Source: Ignavibacteriaceae bacterium (GTDB taxonomy: Bacteria; Bacteroidota; Ignavibacteria; Ignavibacteriales; Ignavibacteriaceae). Taken from it: a stretch of DNA of 5,480 nt. Position 1 is the stretch's first letter. Every line of letters starts with the position of its first letter. Under the pieces are notes generated by a model. The model saw nothing but the letters and a program-made list of their open reading frames with translations. It did not search any database and had not been told where the DNA came from. Location of the stretch: NCBI GenBank assembly GCA_026193755.1, contig JAPHUI010000242.1, forward strand, positions 1 to 5,480, read 5' to 3'. This document shows positions 1 through 5,015 of the stretch, in pieces. The translations under genes were made by a program, and so were the position numbers.

Positions 1-201
1 GTCTTCAGGTTTTTTATATTTTTTGAATAGAGTTTTGGTAACAAGGTTTACTCTTTCATCTGTACACTGAGCAGAAAGTATTGTTGAGATCAGCAATTGA
101 AATGGCGAACCGAATTCCAGAGCGATTTGTACTCCGGGATATTCTTTTTTTAATCGTTTAAGAATTTCGTTTGCTCTTGCTGCTTCAGATTTTGATTTCA
201 T
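1..201 (-). CDS. nth: Endonuclease III, N-terminal part (gene runs off the left edge)
   Basis: This is a base-excision-repair DNA glycosylase/AP lyase that removes oxidised pyrimidines. Only the first 67 residues are in the window; the usual length is about 210. The frame is open to base 1. The match rests on residues 31-52, where SPFQLLISTILSAQCTDERV aligns with the E. coli Nth segment SPFELLIAVLLSAQATDVSV; Q45 corresponds to the DNA-intercalating Gln41. The catalytic Lys and Asp and the four [4Fe-4S] cysteines lie further along the protein, outside the window, so intactness cannot be judged. The ATG at 201 overlaps the last 17 bases of the ferredoxin gene in another frame, which implies translational coupling. 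An alternative is a MutY-type relative, but this motif fits Nth better. Confidence 0.9.
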   Translation of the reverse strand, partial: MKSKSEAARANEILKRLKKEYPGVQIALEFGSPFQLLISTILSAQCTDERVNLVTKTLFKKYKKPED

Positions 202-529
202 CCCTGTTAAATTTTTGGTCTCTAATTTTTAATCTTTCAACAGGAACATTTTTAATGATGTGTTCCTGTAGAATTTCTTCAACATCATTAACGCTTACGT
301 AACCGTACCAAATTTGTTCCGGATAGATGACAACTGTAATACCATACTCACAGGCATCAAGACAACCTGCAGTATTTGCTCTCACAGTAGCAGCAAGTCC
401 CAGTTCCTTTAATCTTTTCTTGAATTGTTCCTTTACTTCAGAACTGCCCTTATCAGCACAAGAACCTTTTGGATGATCTTCAGGTCTTTTGTTCTCGCAA
501 ATGAATATGTGTTTTTCAAATCGTTTCAT
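185..529 (-). CDS. Thioredoxin-like [2Fe-2S] ferredoxin
   Basis: This is a 114-residue soluble electron carrier of the thioredoxin-fold [2Fe-2S] ferredoxin family, related to the NuoE/Shethna type. It begins with the typical strand HIFIC followed by a HPKGSCA segment. Four candidate cluster ligands have the family spacing: C11, C24, C56 and C60 (AGCLDAC). After them comes a YPEQIWYGYV strand and a helix, as usual for this family. The length is normal for the stand-alone form. The ATG at 529 has no Shine-Dalgarno sequence. A TATAAT hexamer at 545-550 (minus strand) could be a -10 box, but I see no matching -35 element. The gene is first in a unit with nth. The redox partner is not evident from sequence; serving endonuclease III is only a guess from the overlap. 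Confidence 0.88.
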   Translation of the reverse strand: MKRFEKHIFICENKRPEDHPKGSCADKGSSEVKEQFKKRLKELGLAATVRANTAGCLDACEYGITVVIYPEQIWYGYVSVNDVEEILQEHIIKNVPVERLKIRDQKFNRDEIKI

Positions 530-550
530 TATTCAGAAGAAAACATTATA

Positions 551-580
551 TGTTAAAAAGGCGAACAATATTGCTCGCCT
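551..580 (-). terminator. Intrinsic terminator after tRNA-Glu
   Basis: On the minus strand a near-perfect hairpin (559-580, arms AGGCGAGCAAT and ATTGTTCGCCT with one G-T pair) is followed at once by five T residues (555-559, the first of which closes the stem). It begins 8 bases after the tRNA-Glu 3' end, so it would end the tRNA transcript. It also separates that transcript from the ferredoxin gene 22 bases further on. Confidence 0.8.
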
Positions 581-587
581 AAATTAG

Positions 588-661
588 TAGCGCGTACGGG
601 ATTCGAACCCGTGATCTCCGCCTTGAGAGGGCGGCGTCCTAAGCCACTAGACGAACGCGCC
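588..661 (-). tRNA. tRNA-Glu, anticodon CUC
   Basis: A complete 74-base cloverleaf can be folded by eye. The acceptor stem is GGCGCGT with ACGCGCT (G1-U72 wobble), with discriminator A. The D arm reads GTCTAGTGGCTTAGGAC. The anticodon stem is CCGCC/GGCGG around loop CTCTCAA, with anticodon CTC at 625-627. The variable loop is AGATC and the T arm is ACGGG-TTCGAAT-CCCGT. The D-arm and T-loop sequences resemble other bacterial tRNA-Glu. CCA is not encoded (the next bases are CTA), so it must be added after transcription. It is second in the pair after tRNA-Gln and is followed by a terminator. It decodes GAG only. Confidence 0.97.
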
Positions 662-683
662 GGTAAAAAAATTAAGAATGAAT

Positions 684-738
684 AATTAAGAGTTAAGAAT
701 TAAAATAATTGTTAATTATAAATTCTTAATTTTTAATT
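684..738. repeat. AT-rich imperfect inverted repeat between the two tRNA genes
   Basis: The 18-base arms at 684-701 and 721-738 are inverse complements at 16 of 18 positions. Inside them a second perfect pair lies at 705-710 and 714-719 (ATAATT / AATTAT) around a GTT loop. Together they make an almost continuous hairpin of about 24 base pairs. The arms are built from TTAAGAATT-like units, and another partial unit precedes them at 671-683. The element fills most of the 84-base spacer between the tRNAs. It may be a copy of a dispersed AT-rich element or an RNA-processing hairpin; this cannot be decided from one copy. Confidence 0.6.
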
Positions 739-745
739 GATAAAG

Positions 746-819
746 CTGTCCCGCTAGGACTCGAACCTAGACTCTTCTGATCCAGAGTCAGACGTGTTAA
801 CCAGTTACACCACGGGACA
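746..819 (-). tRNA. tRNA-Gln, anticodon CUG
   Basis: This is a complete 74-base cloverleaf. The acceptor stem is TGTCCCG with CGGGACA (all seven pairs Watson-Crick), with discriminator G. The D arm reads GTGTAACTGGTTAACAC. The anticodon stem is TCTGA/TCAGA around loop CTCTGGA, with anticodon CTG at 783-785. The variable loop is AGAGT and the T arm is CTAGG-TTCGAGT-CCTAG. CCA is not encoded. It decodes CAG only. It is the first gene of the tRNA pair and lies 12 bases downstream of a promoter -7 box. Confidence 0.97.
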
Positions 820-1042
820 AAATTTGAAGGTCAAATATAGAAAAGCACATTTCGAATTGCAATGATAATGGCCTTCTTATACTTACATTATACTTCTTTA
901 AAACCCTTAAAGCTCTTAGAGTATTCCATCTGGTTGCCTTGCCAGGCAAATCCTTCATCACCTGCCAGCGAATAGAAGAATCACCTTTCATCAACCAGTC
1001 AATGGTTTTCTTATCCAGCAATTCTGTTTTATTTAACTTCAT
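797..1042 (-). pseudogene. Remnant of a squalene-cyclase/prenyltransferase-like gene with an internal deletion
   Basis: The open frame encodes 81 residues from an ATG at 1042. Residues 15-32 (DWLMKGDSSIRWQVMKDL) resemble the start of a family of alpha/alpha-barrel proteins often annotated as squalene cyclase or prenyltransferase-like, typically around 300 residues. Residues 38-48 (TRWNTLRALRVL region) resemble, from memory, the very end of the same family. The middle appears to be missing, leaving the two ends fused in frame near residue 33. After residue 52 (base 887) the frame runs on without recognisable content, through the tRNA promoter and 23 bases into tRNA-Gln before meeting a stop, so the original stop has been lost. 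A TATTTTTG box on the minus strand (1064-1071) might be the old promoter -7 element, but no -33 partner is visible. A short functional protein is less likely. Confidence 0.6.
832..862 (-). promoter_or_regulatory. Bacteroidota-type promoter for the tRNA-Gln/tRNA-Glu unit
   Basis: On the minus strand TATATTTG (832-839) matches the Bacteroidota -7 consensus TAnnTTTG exactly. A TTG (860-862, preceded by A) stands 20 bases upstream, as expected for the -33 box of the primary sigma factor in that phylum. The mature tRNA-Gln 5' end is 12 bases below the -7 box. The site lies in the degenerate tail of the broken gene upstream, which indicates that this tail is no longer coding. Confidence 0.7.
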
Positions 1043-1082
1043 TATTCATTAATATTGACTGAACAAAAATAAGATACTTGAA

Positions 1083-1928
1083 ATGAAATTAATCTTAAGC
1101 CTCTTTTTCCTAACTTTTATTACAATTTCTTTCCCTCAGGAATTTCAATTTGAAAGCACTATTGGTCAATTTAAAAATGCTTCATCATTTTATGTGAATC
1201 CTGCGGGGTTCATCTATGTAACTGATGCAAATACAGATGAAGTATGTGCAATAGATACATCAGGAAATATACTAAGAAAAATTGGTGGCTATGGCTGGAA
1301 AGAAAGTTCATTTGATAATCCTGCCGATATTTTTGCGGATGCGCTGAAGGTTTATGTTGCTGATAAAAATAACAACCGCATCCAAAGATTTGATAAAAAT
1401 CTTAATTATAATTTTCAGATTTATACACACGACAGCGATGTAGAAGCGGAAAGATTTGGGTACCCTTTAAGCGCCGTTATGTCAAATCAGGGGGATGTAT
1501 TCATTCTCGACTCAGAAAACTCACGTATAGTTAAATTTGATATCTTCGGAAATTTTATTCAAAACTTTGGTGGATACGATTATGGTAATTATGCTCTTCA
1601 GAAGCCAAGACAACTTGCAGTTTCTATGCAGAATAATATTTTTGTAATTGATGGTGATCAAATTATCATTTTCGATCAATATGGTAATGGTGTTGGAAAA
1701 GCTTCGGGTAAAGAGGATTTTACGAGCATAAGAATAATTTTTAATTGGTTAACGGTTACATCTGCCCAAAGAATTTATATTGCAAATCTCAACTCTCCTG
1801 AATTAAATTTGAAGGAAGTAATACTGAATGATATTGAAGAAAATATACAAATCGTCTCATCATTTATTTTTAATAAAAAGCTTTATCTACTTTCAACAAA
1901 GAAAATATTTGTTTATAGCAGAATCTGA
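1083..1928 (+). CDS. Secreted NHL-repeat beta-propeller protein
   Basis: The 281-residue product begins with a signal peptide (residues 1-18, one lysine then a hydrophobic stretch, probable cut near FPQ-E). The rest looks like one complete six-bladed propeller. Repeats of the NHL pattern, with an IYV-D or similar strand followed by an I-x-x-FD strand, are seen at about 38-58, 81-104 (VYVADKNNNRIQRFD), 130-153 (VFILDSENSRIVKFD), 178-198, 225-246 and 259-278, the last two degenerate. Such propellers bind proteins or ligands and usually have no enzymatic residues of their own; none are apparent here. The location would be periplasm or cell surface. No Shine-Dalgarno sequence precedes the ATG. 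It is the first gene of a probable four-gene operon, with nine bases to the next frame. Its partner is unknown. Confidence 0.8.
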   Translation: MKLILSLFFLTFITISFPQEFQFESTIGQFKNASSFYVNPAGFIYVTDANTDEVCAIDTSGNILRKIGGYGWKESSFDNPADIFADALKVYVADKNNNRIQRFDKNLNYNFQIYTHDSDVEAERFGYPLSAVMSNQGDVFILDSENSRIVKFDIFGNFIQNFGGYDYGNYALQKPRQLAVSMQNNIFVIDGDQIIIFDQYGNGVGKASGKEDFTSIRIIFNWLTVTSAQRIYIANLNSPELNLKEVILNDIEENIQIVSSFIFNKKLYLLSTKKIFVYSRI

Positions 1929-1937
1929 TTTTCAAAA

Positions 1938-2429
1938 TTGCAAATCGTATTATCAAAAAATTTCAAATTAATCAGCGTTAAACCAGATAGTAAAATATTC
2001 CTAATAAGGTTTATTATTCTATTATTATTAGCAAGCTGGATAGCCGGATTTTTACTTCCTTTAATCATATCAATTGAAAATCCATTTATTAACTATTTCC
2101 TTAAAAGATTTTATTCCACAGTATGTCATCAGGAAAGTTTTAAGTGCATTTCAATTGGGCATGCCGGGATGCTTGTTTGTGCGAGGTGCACAGGAATTTA
2201 CTTTGGTGCTTTTATTACTTCGATTTCTAGCTTATTCATTGTAGTCCCTTTCATTAGTAAAAAACTATTAATGATTTCAATATTACCATTAATGATGGAT
2301 GTATTTTTAACTACATCGGGAGTTTATACTTATTCACAGTTCCTATCATTTGTGACGGGAATTATATTCGGAATGGTAATTTATCTTTTTACGATATTAG
2401 AATTAGAAAAATTTATTCTAAACAAATAA
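1938..2429 (+). CDS. DUF2085 family inner-membrane protein
   Basis: The product has 163 residues with about four membrane segments (near 21-45, 85-105, 109-127 and 134-156). Between the first two lies the signature of DUF2085: YSTVCHQ (C63, H64), C70, and then LVCARCTGIYFG with C81 and C84. Those cysteines and the histidine could hold a metal or form disulfides; no function is established for the family. The start is TTG at 1938. The first ATG in frame is only at residue 78, inside the signature, and the TGA of the previous gene (1926-1928) closes the same frame just upstream, so no other common start codon is available. There is no Shine-Dalgarno sequence; translation may depend on ribosomes finishing the propeller gene. 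The gene sits second in the operon, 15 bases before the next. Confidence 0.82.
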   Translation: MQIVLSKNFKLISVKPDSKIFLIRFIILLLLASWIAGFLLPLIISIENPFINYFLKRFYSTVCHQESFKCISIGHAGMLVCARCTGIYFGAFITSISSLFIVVPFISKKLLMISILPLMMDVFLTTSGVYTYSQFLSFVTGIIFGMVIYLFTILELEKFILNK

Positions 2430-2444
2430 TAGAAAATACCAGGA

Positions 2445-2945
2445 ATGAATAAAAAATATTTAGCTTCATTGGTCTGTGGTTTTGGTGCCGCTGTGTTAAC
2501 TACCATACCGGGATTAGAGAGTATAGCTTGCTGTTTGCTGGTTCCTATTGCCTCAATTTTTACAATAGGTCTTTACAAAAAATCAAGTCCCGGTTTACTT
2601 AGAATTCAAACGGGAACCGGAGTAATTCTCGGACTGTTAACCGGAATATTTGCTGCTCTTTTTGCCAGCGGGTTTGAAATTATCCTAACCTATATTACAA
2701 AGTCAAATGATCTTATAGCTTCAATGCCACAAACAGAAAAATTAATTAATGGTATGAATCTTGGCGAGGCTGCTAAAGAGTCTATTGAAATTTTAAAGCA
2801 GATGAGCAATGAAATTCAAACGACAGGATTTTCATTATTGTACTCCATTTTAATTACACTTGGTAATCTTATCACTTACACAATCTTCGGAATGCTGGGT
2901 GGTGCTGTAGGTACAGCCATAATTAATAAAAGAAGCAGTAACTAA
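2445..2945 (+). CDS. Unrecognised membrane protein, 166 residues
   Basis: I do not recognise this family with confidence. It has hydrophobic segments near 6-24, 26-45 and 57-85, then a hydrophilic, helix-prone loop (about 86-127, with EAAKESIEILKQMSNEIQ), and a long hydrophobic end (128-160) with glycine-rich FGMLGGAVGTAI packing motifs. Cysteines occur at 11, 29 and 30. The layout, with small-residue helices and an acidic amphipathic loop before the last segment, is reminiscent of DUF4199-type proteins of Bacteroidota, but this is only an impression. AGGA touches the ATG directly and is too close to be a good ribosome binding site. It is third in the operon, with 15 bases before it and 5 after. 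Confidence 0.75.
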   Translation: MNKKYLASLVCGFGAAVLTTIPGLESIACCLLVPIASIFTIGLYKKSSPGLLRIQTGTGVILGLLTGIFAALFASGFEIILTYITKSNDLIASMPQTEKLINGMNLGEAAKESIEILKQMSNEIQTTGFSLLYSILITLGNLITYTIFGMLGGAVGTAIINKRSSN

Positions 2946-2950
2946 ATAGA

Positions 2951-3247
2951 ATGATATCGGCCTTTATTTTTTTCGCACACTTTTTATTTATACTTATAAT
3001 TTTTACATGGAAATGGCAAAGTGATGGTATCTCTGCTGCGTTCATTAACGTAGCTTTAATTTTAATTTTATTTGCAGTAGGATGGACAATTACCGGAATG
3101 ATTTCACAACTTTTAATGGAACCGCGTGGATTCGGATTATATTTCGATAGAGATACTTTTTCGTTAGCTCTTCTGACAATGGTTGAATATTTCTTCTACA
3201 GAATTTATTATAAAGAACCTACTGCAGCCGGTAAGGAAAAACAATAA
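2951..3247 (+). CDS. Small unrecognised membrane protein, 98 residues
   Basis: No family was recognised. Three hydrophobic segments are visible (about 3-20, 28-52 and 69-84), separated by short loops that carry WKWQSDG (20-26) and LMEPRGFGLYFDRDTF (55-70). The second loop is rich in charged and aromatic residues and looks conserved in style. The tail is short and basic. The ATG lies five bases after the previous stop, so the gene belongs to the same transcript; no Shine-Dalgarno sequence is seen. The last 29 bases overlap the end of tonB on the other strand. The coding call rests on operon position, length and clean membrane topology rather than on homology. Confidence 0.72.
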   Translation: MISAFIFFAHFLFILIIFTWKWQSDGISAAFINVALILILFAVGWTITGMISQLLMEPRGFGLYFDRDTFSLALLTMVEYFFYRIYYKEPTAAGKEKQ

Positions 3248-3917
3248 CTGCCATCTGCTCTACCTGTTTTTGATTTGGTCCCAAAGGTTCAAATCTCCAT
3301 TGACGCAAAGAGTTTATTGCAACATTTTCCAATTTCGTATCGGCTTTAATTTTTGGAATTATTCTTCCAACTGTTCCATCCGGTAAAATTGAAAACTGCA
3401 ATTTAATATTTACTTCTTTTTTAACACCCTCCGGATATTGCGGCAGTATAAAACTATATATTTTCCTGGTTCCCTTTCCACCCCAATCAATATCAAATCC
3501 AAAGCTACCCTCTGTTTCGCTGTTATTTCCCTTCTTGTTAGATTTTGAATTGGAGACCACAGCTTCAGTACTTAATTCAGTTCTTTTCTCTGTAATTTCC
3601 TTCTTGTCGCTGGCAGGCTTAATAATATTTTCTTCTTTAGTGTTCTTTGCAACTGGTAATTCAACTTCCTTAACTTCGGGATTTTTTTCTTCTGATGTCT
3701 CTATCTCACTTTGCGGAGAAGTTTCTTTTACTATATCAACTTTGTTTCCCTGCGCCCCTGAAGAACCGGTGGCATCTGTATTACCAAAAGAAAGCTCAAC
3801 GAACTCAGATGGATTATAATCAAATGAAAGATTTATTAATAGTAACAATGCAATTACAATTGCATGTAAAACAAAGGAGATTGAATATGAAATCCCCGAG
3901 TTTTTTTTGGAAGACAT
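3219..3917 (-). CDS. tonB: TonB energy-transducing protein
   Basis: The 232-residue product has the full TonB plan. A short basic N-terminus leads to one membrane anchor (about 11-30) that keeps the Ser-x3-His pair (S14, H18) needed for contact with ExbB/ExbD in E. coli (S16, H20). A hydrophilic Glu/Lys/Ser-rich spacer (about 50-140) spans the periplasm; it is less proline-rich than in enterobacteria. The C-terminal domain (about 155-232) shows the family pattern YPEGVKKEVNIKLQFSILPDG, then INSLRQWRFEPL with the conserved Trp207, and ends FPYRLQ. It should pass proton-motive energy to outer-membrane receptors. It is the last gene of the SPOR-exbB-exbD-tonB unit, 14 bases after exbD, and has a strong ribosome binding site. 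Its end overlaps the convergent gene by 29 bases. Confidence 0.92.
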   Translation of the reverse strand: MSSKKNSGISYSISFVLHAIVIALLLLINLSFDYNPSEFVELSFGNTDATGSSGAQGNKVDIVKETSPQSEIETSEEKNPEVKEVELPVAKNTKEENIIKPASDKKEITEKRTELSTEAVVSNSKSNKKGNNSETEGSFGFDIDWGGKGTRKIYSFILPQYPEGVKKEVNIKLQFSILPDGTVGRIIPKIKADTKLENVAINSLRQWRFEPLGPNQKQVEQMAVIVFPYRLQ

Positions 3918-3922
3918 AGCAT

Positions 3923-3928
3923 CCCTCC
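3923..3928 (-). promoter_or_regulatory. Ribosome binding site of tonB
   Basis: GGAGGG stands five bases before the ATG at 3917 on the minus strand. It is the strongest Shine-Dalgarno match in the window and fixes the tonB start. Most other genes here lack one, so tonB may be translated more strongly or independently of exbD. Confidence 0.8.
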
Positions 3929-3931
3929 ATT

Positions 3932-4336
3932 TTATGGATTTTCTTTTTCCGTTTCTATTGTGAATTTACCAATACCCACTGACTTGGCTGCATCAATAAC
4001 TTTTATAACCAAATCGATCTGGACTGTTTTATCCGCCCTTATAACAAGATTGTTTTCATTGCTAAGCTTCAGCATTTCAGAAAGTTTTAAAGGAAGCATT
4101 TCTACATTAGTTTCATCTGAGCCAGCATAAACTATTCCTGCAGACGTTATAGTAACTATCATATTAGTGGGTTCAGATGACTCATTAGTTTTTGAGTCTG
4201 GCAATTTAACTTTTACTCCAGTTTGAATTACGAACTGCGATGATAGAAGAAAAAATATGACGAGCAACAAAACTATATCTGTTAACGAAGAATAAGAGAA
4301 AATACTTAATGGTTGATTTGATGTATTAAATTTCAT
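3932..4336 (-). CDS. exbD: ExbD/TolR family biopolymer transport protein
   Basis: This is the 134-residue ExbD subunit of the TonB proton motor (E. coli ExbD has 141 residues). One membrane helix (about 14-36) contains the essential aspartate D20 in SSLTDIVLLLVIFFLLSS, equivalent to Asp25 of E. coli. The periplasmic domain ends with NLVIRADKTV (95-104) followed by a helix and a short strand, matching the RADKTV element of the family. The N-terminal cytoplasmic part is short (13 residues). The ATG follows the exbB stop by nine bases and has no Shine-Dalgarno sequence, so translation is probably coupled to exbB. TolR is the alternative, but the neighbour is tonB, with no tolA, tolB or pal in view. 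Confidence 0.92.
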   Translation of the reverse strand: MKFNTSNQPLSIFSYSSLTDIVLLLVIFFLLSSQFVIQTGVKVKLPDSKTNESSEPTNMIVTITSAGIVYAGSDETNVEMLPLKLSEMLKLSNENNLVIRADKTVQIDLVIKVIDAAKSVGIGKFTIETEKENP

Positions 4337-4345
4337 AATAGTGCA

Positions 4346-5002
4346 CTACATATCAATTTCTATTTCATCTTCAAGATCAACAGATTCTCTGGAAGAATCC
4401 TGCATAGTATCTACAACATCATTAGCAACTGTTTCCATATCAGATACCAATTTCTTAACAGCACTAACAAAATAATTATAAAAAGCATATGCCGGAATTC
4501 CTACTATTAAACCAAAAGCGGTTGTCAACAAAGCTTCCCAGATACCACCAGCCAGGTCACTTGGATTTGCTGCCCCGGCAAGATCTTCAATTCTCATAAA
4601 TGCCTGAATCATTCCCGTTACTGTACCTAAAAAACCAAGTAGAGGAGCGACACCAGCGATTGTTGCTAATATCGACAATCCCTTTTCCAGCTTGCTTATC
4701 TCCTGCCTTCCTGCATTTTCTATAGATTCTTTCACTCTTTCGTGACCCATACCAAATTTCTTTAATCCTTTTCTAACCATATTCCCTATTGGTGATTTTT
4801 CTCTCAGGCAAAAAGATGCAGCTCCACTCATATCCTTGTTCTTAATGAACCCTCTTATCCTAACTGTAAAAGCAGGTAAATTTATTTTAGCTCTTCTGAG
4901 AACTAAAAATCTATCAATGGCAACTGCTAAAGCAATGACAGAGCAAAACAAAATCGCCCACATTATTACCCCACCTTTTAGAAAAATTTCAAATAAATTC
5001 AT
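4346..5002 (-). CDS. exbB: ExbB/TolQ/MotA family proton channel protein
   Basis: This 218-residue inner-membrane protein forms the pentameric proton channel around ExbD. It has three membrane helices (about 12-34, 107-130 and 155-180) with a large cytoplasmic loop between the first two, as in the family. Key residues are present: T127 in LGFLGTVTG, and E156 and T161 in the third helix (EALLTTAFGL), equivalent to Thr148, Glu176 and Thr181 of E. coli ExbB. The tail is acidic (EDEIEIDM). I chose the ATG at 5002 because GGAGAG lies just before it and because MNLFEIFLKGG is the usual family start. A TTG at 5053 would add 17 residues but overlap the SPOR gene. It lies 13 bases after that gene and 9 before exbD. 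Confidence 0.93.
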   Translation of the reverse strand: MNLFEIFLKGGVIMWAILFCSVIALAVAIDRFLVLRRAKINLPAFTVRIRGFIKNKDMSGAASFCLREKSPIGNMVRKGLKKFGMGHERVKESIENAGRQEISKLEKGLSILATIAGVAPLLGFLGTVTGMIQAFMRIEDLAGAANPSDLAGGIWEALLTTAFGLIVGIPAYAFYNYFVSAVKKLVSDMETVANDVVDTMQDSSRESVDLEDEIEIDM

Positions 5003-5010
5003 CTCTCTCC
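5003..5010 (-). promoter_or_regulatory. Ribosome binding site of exbB
   Basis: GGAGAGAG on the minus strand runs directly up to the ATG at 5002, with the GGAG core four bases away. It supports the ATG over the upstream TTG as the exbB start. Confidence 0.7.
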
Positions 5011-5015
5011 AATAT

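Noticed and set aside
797..886. C-terminal 29 residues of the 81-residue frame as real protein
   Set aside because: This stretch holds the tRNA promoter and 23 bases of tRNA-Gln and resembles nothing; it is read-through after loss of the stop.
1055..1081. TTGACT (1055-1060) as the -35 box of a promoter for the NHL gene
   Set aside because: No -10 or TAnnTTTG box lies at a suitable distance before the ATG; a promoter probably exists here but cannot be placed.
1926..1928. TGA as a sense codon in this organism
   Set aside because: The ferredoxin gene also ends in TGA at a sensible length and its frame soon meets TAA; tryptophan and glycine positions in the window use standard codons.
3535..3919. 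Plus-strand open frames opposite tonB, and similar ones at 3183-3386, 4836-5084 and 5296-5478
   Set aside because: They are antisense to well-supported genes and have no recognisable motifs or start signals.
4339..4348. Perfect palindrome TAGTGCACTA at the exbB-exbD junction
   Set aside because: It is only 10 bases, spans the exbB stop codon inside an operon, and is short enough to arise by chance.
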